A DNA stretch of 64,000 bases, taken from positions 2,666,001 through 2,730,000 of the forward strand of contig NC_018014.1 in NCBI RefSeq assembly GCF_000265425.1. The letters run 5' to 3'. Positions 52,576 through 59,682 of the stretch are shown here, piece by piece. Position 1 is the stretch's first letter; every line of letters starts with the position of its first letter. The stretch comes from Terriglobus roseus DSM 18391. GTDB lineage: Bacteria > Acidobacteriota > Terriglobia > Terriglobales > Acidobacteriaceae. The position numbers and the translations under genes are program-made. Under the pieces are notes generated by a model. It was not told the origin of the DNA, did not search any database, and saw nothing but the letters and a program-made list of their open reading frames with translations.

Positions 52576-52963
52576 TTACGCGACGCTGCGCGTGGTGCCT
52601 CGCGTGGAGCGTGAGGAGTTCGTCAACGCCGGCGTGATCCTCTTCTGCCTGGAGCGACGTTATTTGAAGTGCCGCATCGCGCTCGATGAAGAGCGAGTGC
52701 TGGCGCTGGCACCTTCTCTTGATGTCGCGACCATCCGGCAGCATCTGCGTGCCGTGGAGCTGCTCTGCAACGGTGATGCAAAGGGTGGACCGATGGCGAA
52801 GCTGTCGCAGCGGGAACGCTTCCACTGGTTGACTGCTCCGCGTAGCACCGTTTTGCAGACCTCGCCGGTCCGAACGGGTGTTTGCAGCAAAGAAAACGGC
52901 GACTGCCATGATCTGGACAGTCGCCTGGGTGAGATTGCTGCGATGATGCTGGGGACAAAGTAG
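52553..52963 (+). CDS. DUF3037-family protein
   Basis: A 136-residue protein beginning (M)HANASFDYATLRVVPRVERE, with EFVNAGVILFCLERRYLKCRI and PRSTVLQTSPVRTGVC typical of DUF3037. GTG at 52553 has AGGAGG exactly 6 nt upstream, inside the HipA-like gene. The two are therefore translationally coupled and probably act together. Function unknown; the pairing suggests a kinase-partner or toxin-antitoxin-like module. Confidence 0.82.
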   Translation: MHANASFDYATLRVVPRVEREEFVNAGVILFCLERRYLKCRIALDEERVLALAPSLDVATIRQHLRAVELLCNGDAKGGPMAKLSQRERFHWLTAPRSTVLQTSPVRTGVCSKENGDCHDLDSRLGEIAAMMLGTK

Positions 52964-53007
52964 GACGGGGTCGCGCTTCCGCGCGACGGAGCGCACTTGG
53001 CGCTGGT

Positions 53008-53031
53008 CCATGTATCAGAATCGATACATGG
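53008..53031. repeat. Intergenic hairpin CCATGTATC/GATACATGG
   Basis: A perfect 9-bp inverted repeat with a 6-nt loop, flanked by GGCACCCAG. It lies between the convergent DUF3037 and glgA genes and resembles the hairpin at 43826-43854. Possibly a dispersed repeat and/or a transcription terminator. Confidence 0.4.
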
Positions 53032-53053
53032 GGCACCCAGTTCTCACCGCTCG

Positions 53054-54508
53054 CTAGCTCCAGGCTCGGCCTTCGATGACGCGCTCGTAGACCCTGATGT
53101 ACTCTTCCGCGGGCTTGTTCCAGGAGAAGTCCTGTTCCATGCCCCGCCTCATCATGGCCTCCCACTGTTCCTTGTTCTGGAAGGTGGCGACGGCGCGACG
53201 GATGGCATCAAGGAAGTCCCACTGGTTGTAGCCGTGGAACTTGAAGCCGTTGCCCTGCCCTTCGTGGAGTTCAACGATGGTGTCCTCGAGGCCGCCGGTT
53301 GAGCGGACGACGGGCACCGTGCCGTAGCGCAGCGAGTACATCTGGTTCAGGCCGCTGGGCTCGTAGTGCGACGGCATCAGGAAGATGTCGCTGCCTGCCT
53401 CGATCTTGTGCGCGGTGGTGTTGTCGTAGCGGATGTCCACGCGCACCTTGTCCGGGTAGCGTGCGGCAAGCTCGCTCAGGAGGCGCTCGTAGTACTCCTC
53501 GCCGGTGCCGAGCGCGATGAGGACGACGTCGTCCTTGATGAGTTCATGCAGGATGCCCGCGAGCAGGTCAAAGCCCTTCTGCGTGGCGAAGCGCGAGACG
53601 ATGCCGAGCACGGCCGTTGTGTCTTCGACGTGGTCGAGACCGAAGGCATGCAGGAGGTCGCGACGGCATTCTTTCTTGCCCTTCAGGTTGTCCGCGCTGT
53701 AGTGTGCTGCGATGTGCGCATCGCGTGCGGGGTCCCACTGGTCGTAGTCGACGCCGTTGAGGATACCGAAGAGATCGCCGCTGCGCCTCCGGAAGATGTC
53801 GTCGAGGCCGTTGCCGAACTCCGGCGTCTGGATCTCTTCGGCGTAGCGCCGGCTCACCGTCGTGAGCGCGTCGGCGTAGACAAGGCCACCCTTGAGCAGG
53901 TTGACGTTGTCGTATGCCTCGAGCTTTTCCAAGGTGAACATGTCCCACGGCAGCATGATGCGTGGCATGGTGTCGGCCGGGAACCAGCCCTGGTAGCCGG
54001 CGTTATGGATGGTGAAGACACACGGCACCTTGCGCAGGACAGGATCGAAGAAGTAGATCGAGCGCAGATAGATGGGCACGAGCGCCGCCTGCCAGTCGTG
54101 GGCGTGGAAGACATCCGGCACGCCGAGGATCTTGCTGGCTTCAATCACCGCGCGGCTGTAGAGCGAGAAGCGCTCCCAGTTGTCGAGGTAGTCGCCGCCG
54201 GGCGTGGCGTAGAAGCTTTCGCGATCGAACATCTCCGGACAATCGAAGAAGTAGACCTGCACGCCATCCTGGATGCCGCCGTCCAGCACGCGCACGTAGC
54301 GCTGATAGCTTGGGAACGGAATGGTAAGGCTTTGGATGACCGTTGGCAGGTCGGGCAGCTTGCGCGCGACCTGGCGATAGTACGGTACAAACGTGGTGAC
54401 GCGATGGCCCATGCGGACCAGGACGGGAGGCAATGCGCCGACCACGTCAGCCAGGCCGCCGGTCTTGGCCCAGGGCACGCACTCCGATGCTGCGAAAACA
54501 ATGTGCAT
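53054..54508 (-). CDS. glgA: Glycogen synthase (ADP-glucose), GlgA
   Basis: A 484-residue GT5 enzyme that extends alpha-1,4-glucan from ADP-glucose. The N-terminal MHIVFAASECVPWAKTGGLADVVGALP is diagnostic (KTGGL). FTIHNAGYQGWFP, SRFATQKGFDLL and MPSHYEPSGLNQMYSLRYGTVP (EPxGLxQ) follow. ATG at 54508 has AGGAG 6 nt upstream. Together with GlgX at 44-46 kb it indicates glycogen turnover. Confidence 0.96.
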   Translation of the reverse strand: MHIVFAASECVPWAKTGGLADVVGALPPVLVRMGHRVTTFVPYYRQVARKLPDLPTVIQSLTIPFPSYQRYVRVLDGGIQDGVQVYFFDCPEMFDRESFYATPGGDYLDNWERFSLYSRAVIEASKILGVPDVFHAHDWQAALVPIYLRSIYFFDPVLRKVPCVFTIHNAGYQGWFPADTMPRIMLPWDMFTLEKLEAYDNVNLLKGGLVYADALTTVSRRYAEEIQTPEFGNGLDDIFRRRSGDLFGILNGVDYDQWDPARDAHIAAHYSADNLKGKKECRRDLLHAFGLDHVEDTTAVLGIVSRFATQKGFDLLAGILHELIKDDVVLIALGTGEEYYERLLSELAARYPDKVRVDIRYDNTTAHKIEAGSDIFLMPSHYEPSGLNQMYSLRYGTVPVVRSTGGLEDTIVELHEGQGNGFKFHGYNQWDFLDAIRRAVATFQNKEQWEAMMRRGMEQDFSWNKPAEEYIRVYERVIEGRAWS

Positions 54509-54582
54509 CCAAACTCCTGCAAATGTGCAGACCCAACGATACCGCACACGCAGGCACGATACCCTAAAGGTCTAGTCATCGG

Positions 54583-55371
54583 ATGCAGCCACGCAAGCCA
54601 AAGCTCGGACAAAATTTTCTGGTCGACGACAACGCGCGTCACCGCATCGCGGATGCCCTGGGCGATGTGTCGCAGCGGACGGTCCTGGAGATTGGTCCAG
54701 GGCATGGCGCGATCACGACGATTCTGGCGGAACGAGCGAAGCGGCTTGTGTGCATTGAGCTTGACCGGTCGCTGGCGCCCGAGCTGCGATTCAAGTTCCG
54801 CAACCACCCGAATGTCGAAATCGTGGAAGGCGATGTGCTGCAAACGGACCTGACCGCCCTGGTGCCTGAGGGTGAGAAGGGCCTGCTGATCGGCAACCTG
54901 CCGTATTACATCACCAGCGACATCCTGCTGCATATGTTCACGCATGAGGCCGCGCTTGAGCTGGCCGTGGTGATGATGCAGCGGGAGGTGGCGGACCGTG
55001 TGGCGGCTGAGCCTGGGTCGCGCGACTTTGGCCTGCTGGGAGCGACCGCACAGATGCACGCGCGGGCGAATTCTCTGTTTACGCTGCCGCCGCAGGCCTT
55101 TGCGCCACCGCCAGATGTCTATTCGACCGTGCTGCGGTTGGCGTTTGCGCCGCGGTTCGATGAGCTGGGCATTGCAGATCGCAAGGGCTTCGATCGTTTT
55201 CTGAAGCTTTGTTTCCAGCAGAAGCGTAAGACCCTGAGCAACAACCTGCGTGCTGCGGGCTACACGCCGGCGCAGATTGCGGATGCGTGCGCGGCCGCCG
55301 GGATCGAGTCAAGCACGCGCGCCGAGGCGCTGCCACTGGATCGGTTTGCTGAGTTGTTTCGGGCGCTTTAG
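54583..55371 (+). CDS. rsmA: 16S rRNA (A1518/A1519) dimethyltransferase RsmA
   Basis: A 262-residue KsgA-family enzyme. Motifs are KLGQNFLVDDNARHRI, the SAM site LEIGPGHGAITTIL, IELDRSLAPEL, the catalytic GNLPYYITSDILLHM and PPPDVYSTVLRL. It dimethylates two adenines in helix 45 of 16S rRNA. It diverges from glgA. Confidence 0.95.
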   Translation: MQPRKPKLGQNFLVDDNARHRIADALGDVSQRTVLEIGPGHGAITTILAERAKRLVCIELDRSLAPELRFKFRNHPNVEIVEGDVLQTDLTALVPEGEKGLLIGNLPYYITSDILLHMFTHEAALELAVVMMQREVADRVAAEPGSRDFGLLGATAQMHARANSLFTLPPQAFAPPPDVYSTVLRLAFAPRFDELGIADRKGFDRFLKLCFQQKRKTLSNNLRAAGYTPAQIADACAAAGIESSTRAEALPLDRFAELFRAL

Positions 55372-55379
55372 GCTGCCTG

Positions 55380-56063
55380 CTACTTTTTGGCGATCTCCTG
55401 CTGATCGACCATAGTCAGCAGTTGCTGGGCGCGGGTTCGGACGCGTTCGAGGACGGCTACGTCAGTAGCGAGGCTCTCGAGGATTGGGCGGATGGCACCA
55501 AGCTCGGCGGCGCGGCCTGTCTTGGCATCCTCTGCGAGGCGGATCATGACGGGGTCGAGGCCGAGACGGTCGTAGCGATGCAGCCGGTCGAGCTCAAGGC
55601 CTGCCTGCACGGTGCCTGCGATGGCCAGCATGTAATCCAGTGCTTCACTGAGCGGCTTGTTGTCGGTGAAGTTAAAGGTGCAGTGTGCGGCGGGGCCATC
55701 AGCCGGGGCGTATTCGACTTCCTTGGTGCCCATGTTTGCGATGCCCTTGGAGCGGGTCTCGCATGGCTGCAGGTTGTGCGTGCGTTCCATCAGCGAACTG
55801 AGCCGGGCGCGACCGGTGGGCGAGAGACGGAAGAGCACCTGGCCTGGATCGCTTCCCTTCACGGGCTTGCCTGTGTACTCGGCCATGCCGTGCAGGGGGA
55901 CGGAGATCTGCCAGTGCGGGACAAGCAGGCCGGGCCGGTCATAGCTGACGACGAGTCGAAACGGAGCAGTGGTTACTGCCGGAGCGGAGTCTGGCACAGC
56001 ATCCTGCGCGTGCGCCGACAGGGCGAGAGCAAGTAACGAACCGGCGAAGAGCAAAGACTTCAA
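55380..56063 (-). CDS. Secreted protein of unknown function
   Basis: A 227-residue protein with a clear signal peptide (about 1-20, MKSLLFAGSLLALALSAHAQ) and no further membrane segment. It has two Cys (in NLQPCETRS and AAHCTFNFTD) that could form a disulfide and a helical C-terminal third. The start overlaps the ruvC stop by 4 nt. I do not recognise a domain; it may be lineage-specific. Confidence 0.72.
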   Translation of the reverse strand: MKSLLFAGSLLALALSAHAQDAVPDSAPAVTTAPFRLVVSYDRPGLLVPHWQISVPLHGMAEYTGKPVKGSDPGQVLFRLSPTGRARLSSLMERTHNLQPCETRSKGIANMGTKEVEYAPADGPAAHCTFNFTDNKPLSEALDYMLAIAGTVQAGLELDRLHRYDRLGLDPVMIRLAEDAKTGRAAELGAIRPILESLATDVAVLERVRTRAQQLLTMVDQQEIAKK

Positions 56064-56566
56064 CGAACACCCATCCCAAAGTGTGTCTGCGCCGTGTGCA
56101 CGTGGCAGATGGCGATTGCCAGTGCGTCAGCGGCATCGGCTGGTTCCGGCGCCTTATCCAGATCGAGCAGCCTCGCAACCATGAACTGTACCTGCTCTTT
56201 CGCGGCGAGGCCATAGCCTACGACGGCGCTCTTGATGGAGAGCGGGGCGTACTCGCTGACTTCCAGATTGCAGGTGGCCGCGGCCAGCATGGCGACGCCG
56301 CGAACGTGGCCCAGTTTGAGGGCGCTTTTGGCGTTGGCGGCGAAGAAGACGTCTTCAATGGCAACGCAATCGGGCTCGTAGACGGTCATGAGTCCGGTCA
56401 GTTCGGCGAAGACCTGCTGCAGTCGCAGCGGCGTCTTCTGCTTCTTGTCGAGCTTGATGGCGCCGGCGGCGATGGGGACCAGGCGACGCTCGCGTGCGGT
56501 CTCTTCGACCTGCACCACGCCCCAGCCGGTGTATTCCGTGCCGCAGTCGATTCCGAAGACGCGCAT
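56060..56566 (-). CDS. ruvC: Crossover junction endodeoxyribonuclease RuvC
   Basis: A 168-residue Holliday-junction resolvase. Catalytic Asp7 is in MRVFGIDCGTEYTGWGVV. CVAIEDVFFAANAKSALKLGHVRGVAM has the second acid, and ADAADALAIAICH the C-terminal Asp pair. ATG at 56566 is the family start; the frame is open further upstream. It is coupled to the unknown secreted protein. No ruvA or ruvB is nearby. Confidence 0.94.
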   Translation of the reverse strand: MRVFGIDCGTEYTGWGVVQVEETARERRLVPIAAGAIKLDKKQKTPLRLQQVFAELTGLMTVYEPDCVAIEDVFFAANAKSALKLGHVRGVAMLAAATCNLEVSEYAPLSIKSAVVGYGLAAKEQVQFMVARLLDLDKAPEPADAADALAIAICHVHTAQTHFGMGVR

Positions 56567-56693
56567 AGGACGAGTGTACCGGCAATGTCGGCTAAGGGAC
56601 GGGCCTGAATCGCGGATGCTACTGCCGCGCCAATGTGCGCTGTGGGCGGGTGAAAGGAGCGATTTACGGGGCTGCAACGGCTTGTCGGAGGGG

Positions 56694-56710
56694 CTTACAG
56701 AAGTCTTACA
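56694..56710 (+). promoter_or_regulatory. 11-bp direct repeat upstream of the desaturase
   Basis: CTTACA at 56694-56699 and again at 56705-56710 are exactly 11 bp apart, 72 bp upstream of the desaturase ATG. The CTTA core and spacing match the kdp-type boxes, but no -10 lies at the 13-nt position. Confidence 0.4.
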
Positions 56711-56781
56711 CACAGATACGGGCACTTCACGGTAGCTTTGGTGGTGAGGCGGACCAAAGCCCGCCAGAAACGAGTAGCCGA

Positions 56782-57771
56782 ATGTCTCCTGTTGTTGATC
56801 AAGCCGCTGCAGAACAGACTCGCAGCACCCCCGTCGCAACCGCGCCTGTGCGCCTTGTTCCGGCAGCCGTAGAAGCTCGCGAGAAGGCCAAGATGGACCT
56901 CCGCATGGGCCGCGAGCACCAGCACGGACAAGTGAACTGGATTACCGCCATTGCCTTCGGCGCGTTCCATGTTCTGGCTGTGGTAGCCCTCTTCTTCTGG
57001 TCCTGGTCGTATGTTGCCTGCTTCGCCGTGATGTACTTCCTGGCGATCAATGTCGGCATCGGCATGACGTATCACCGCCTGTTGACGCACCGCGGCTATC
57101 GCGTTCCCCGCTGGCTTGAGATCTTCATGACCGCCTGCGGCACCATGGCCCTTGAGGGCGGACCGATCTTCTGGGTGGCCACGCACCGCGTTCACCATCA
57201 GCACAGCGACCAGGAAGGCGATCCGCACACGCCGCACGATGGTACCTGGTGGGCGCACATCGGCTGGATCATCACCGGCCGCGCCATGCATAGTGAGACT
57301 GCCCTGCTGGGCCGTTACGCCCCTGACCTTACCCGCGATCCCGCACAGCGCTGGCTGAGCAAGTACCACTGGCTGCCGCTGACCATTGCCGGCTTCCTGC
57401 AGATGGGCCTTGGCTACTACATGGGCGGCGTGAAGATGATGTTCGGCATGGTTCTGTGGGGCACGTTCCTCCGCGTAGTTGTCGGTGTGAACGCGACCTG
57501 GTTCGTGAACTCGGCCTCGCACATGTTCGGACCGCGCCGCTTTGAGACGAAGGACGACTCGCGCAACAACTGGTGGGTCGCGATCCTTACCGGTGGCGAA
57601 GGCTGGCACAACAACCACCACGCTCATCCCGTCAGCGCGCGTCATGGCCTGGTCTGGTACGAGTTCGACATCAACTACTACGGCATCTGGCTGCTGAAGA
57701 AGCTGGGCATCGCAAAGAAGGTCCAGATTGCCAAGTGGGATCCTTCGAACCCGAAGCCTGCCGGCGCTTAG
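56782..57771 (+). CDS. Acyl-CoA/fatty-acid delta-9-type desaturase
   Basis: A 329-residue integral-membrane di-iron desaturase. The three histidine boxes are HRLLTH, HRVHHQH and HNNHH. Four membrane helices surround them (about 50-95 and 190-235). It introduces a double bond into membrane acyl chains. ATG at 56782 is preferred over the longer frame. An 11-bp CTTACA repeat upstream and a two-component pair immediately downstream suggest membrane-state regulation; this is inference. Confidence 0.93.
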   Translation: MSPVVDQAAAEQTRSTPVATAPVRLVPAAVEAREKAKMDLRMGREHQHGQVNWITAIAFGAFHVLAVVALFFWSWSYVACFAVMYFLAINVGIGMTYHRLLTHRGYRVPRWLEIFMTACGTMALEGGPIFWVATHRVHHQHSDQEGDPHTPHDGTWWAHIGWIITGRAMHSETALLGRYAPDLTRDPAQRWLSKYHWLPLTIAGFLQMGLGYYMGGVKMMFGMVLWGTFLRVVVGVNATWFVNSASHMFGPRRFETKDDSRNNWWVAILTGGEGWHNNHHAHPVSARHGLVWYEFDINYYGIWLLKKLGIAKKVQIAKWDPSNPKPAGA

Positions 57772-57789
57772 TCCGTTAATGTTTCCCAG

Positions 57790-57817
57790 AAGGCCCGGTG
57801 AAAGCCGGGCCTTTTTG
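57790..57817 (+). terminator. Intrinsic terminator of the desaturase gene
   Basis: AAGGCCCGG (57790-57798) and CCGGGCCTT (57805-57813) pair around a TGAAAG loop, followed by TTTG. Confidence 0.92.
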
Positions 57818-57873
57818 TTTGTGCGCAGCTATGGTCCTGAGTGAATGAAGAGAGATGAAAGAATGATCACGCC

Positions 57874-58827
57874 ATGAACATCACACGCCGGCGTGGCGCG
57901 ATCGCGTTCTACATCACACTGGGTATCTGCCTGGTAGGGCTGGCCGTTGCCCTGAACGTTGGATGGATCATCGTCAACGTGACAGAGCGGCGTATTGCCA
58001 TGCTGGTGCTCGGCGTGATCTTCTTCGCCGTCATCATTGCGGGCATGGTGCTCAACACAATCTTTCTGGTGCGTGAGATCCGGCGGAACGAACGCCAGGA
58101 CAGCTTTCTGAACGCGGTCACGCACGAACTGAAGACACCCATTGCGTCCATCCGCCTGTACCTGGATACGCTGCAGCGGCGGCCACTGGAAGAGTCGCAG
58201 CGGCAGGAGTTCTACACGCGCATGCGTGAAGACAATGACCGCCTGCTGGCCACGGTGGAGCAGATCCTGCGCGCGGGCGAAGCCGGTGCCAAGGGTTTGC
58301 AGCGCAACGCGAAGGGCCGCCTGCCCGTGGATGTTCGCGCGCTGACGCAGGCCTGCCTGGAGGAGACCCTGCGACGGCACCATCTGGCTGAGGACGCAGT
58401 GAAGATGGTCGACGACACGGCCGGAGCAGACCTTCGCGTCAACGGCGATGCGGACAGCCTGCGCACCGCGATGTTGAACGTCCTGGACAATGCCGTGAAG
58501 TATTCCCCGGCGGGCGTGCACATCACGGCAGAGCTCAACACCGCACGTCGCGGCTTCGTCATTCTGCGTTTCATCGACACGGGCATGGGTATCCCGCCGG
58601 GCCAGCTTGGCAGGGTCTTTCACCGCTTCTATCGAGTGGGCGGCAATGCTTCCGCGAAGGTCAAGGGCACCGGCCTGGGACTGTTCATCGTCCGTGCCAT
58701 TGCTCGTAATCACGGCGGCGATGCCAGTGCACAAAGCTACGGGGAAGGGCGCGGTACCACCATCACCCTGCAACTGCCGTTGATGCCCGCGGGCGCCGAT
58801 ACCAAGGCTGCAAGGAAGGTTTCATGA
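57874..58827 (+). CDS. Sensor histidine kinase, short two-helix type
   Basis: A 317-residue kinase with two membrane helices (about 10-35 and 42-65) separated by almost no periplasmic loop. HisKA carries His84 (NAVTHELKTPIASIR) and HATPase has LNVLDNAVKYSPAG, DTGMGIP and GTGLGLFIV. With no external domain it probably senses a membrane property or a protein partner. Its stop overlaps the next regulator by 4 nt. Confidence 0.92.
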   Translation: MNITRRRGAIAFYITLGICLVGLAVALNVGWIIVNVTERRIAMLVLGVIFFAVIIAGMVLNTIFLVREIRRNERQDSFLNAVTHELKTPIASIRLYLDTLQRRPLEESQRQEFYTRMREDNDRLLATVEQILRAGEAGAKGLQRNAKGRLPVDVRALTQACLEETLRRHHLAEDAVKMVDDTAGADLRVNGDADSLRTAMLNVLDNAVKYSPAGVHITAELNTARRGFVILRFIDTGMGIPPGQLGRVFHRFYRVGGNASAKVKGTGLGLFIVRAIARNHGGDASAQSYGEGRGTTITLQLPLMPAGADTKAARKVS

Positions 58828-59585
58828 GCGATCAACCGCTGATTGCGCTGGTTGAGGATGAAGAGCATCTTGCCGATGCGCTGCTGTTCAACCTGAAGGC
58901 CGAAGGTTATCGCGTACACCACGAGGCGGATGGCGAGGCTGCGCTGGCGTGGCTGTTGAACGCGCCGGAACGTCCACGAGCCGTGCTGCTGGACGTGATG
59001 TTGCCGGGTATGGATGGATTTGCCATCGCGCGTGCACTGCGAGCTGCGAACAACTACGTCCCCATCCTGATGCTGACGGCCCGCGACCGGCCTGAGGACG
59101 TACTGGAAGGATTCGAGTCCGGTGCCGACGACTACCTGAACAAGCCGTTCGATCTGTCGATTCTGCTGGCCCGGCTGAACAGTCTGTTGCGTCGCATGCA
59201 GTGGCAGCAGGAATCGGCCCCGACCACCGAGGCCCCGGCTGCAGCCGAGCCGGAGGAGGTTCGCGATGTCTACGAGTTTGAGGGCAAGACCATCAACTTC
59301 GACTCGCTGGAGATCCATGCCAATGGCAAGATCACGCGGCTGACGCTCATGGAAGCGGACCTGTTGCGTTACCTGCTGGTTCGCGAGGGCCGGGTTGTTT
59401 CACGCAAGGAGATCCTGGAAGAGGTCTGGCGTGTGCGGGAGGACACGGATACGCGCGCCATCGACAATTTTATTGTGCGTCTGCGGCGATACCTGGAGGA
59501 CGATCCCGTGCGGCCCCAGCACCTGCTTACGGTGCGTGGGGTTGGGTACCGGTTTGTGATCGATGGCGCGAAGGCTGCTGTCTGA
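58824..59585 (+). CDS. OmpR-family response regulator
   Basis: A 253-residue regulator. The receiver (1-120) has VEDEEH, Asp57 (AVLLDVMLPG) and NKPFDLS. An Ala/Glu-rich linker follows, then a winged helix (about 155-250) ending LLTVRGVGYRFVID. It is the partner of the overlapping kinase gene. Targets are unknown; the neighbouring desaturase and LptF-LptG genes are candidates from context. Confidence 0.92.
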   Translation: MSDQPLIALVEDEEHLADALLFNLKAEGYRVHHEADGEAALAWLLNAPERPRAVLLDVMLPGMDGFAIARALRAANNYVPILMLTARDRPEDVLEGFESGADDYLNKPFDLSILLARLNSLLRRMQWQQESAPTTEAPAAAEPEEVRDVYEFEGKTINFDSLEIHANGKITRLTLMEADLLRYLLVREGRVVSRKEILEEVWRVREDTDTRAIDNFIVRLRRYLEDDPVRPQHLLTVRGVGYRFVIDGAKAAV

Positions 59586-59682
59586 TCCTTGCCCGCTTTT
59601 CCACGAGCGGATACCGCGAACCCTTCCGCCGCCGGAGCGCGTCCAATCGCTACACTTAGGTACATGAGGAACCGTTGACACC

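Noticed and set aside
53366..54853. 495-codon plus-strand frame opposite glgA
   Set aside because: It is an antisense shadow rich in Val, Ala and Asp with no motif. The GlgA motifs on the minus strand explain the region.
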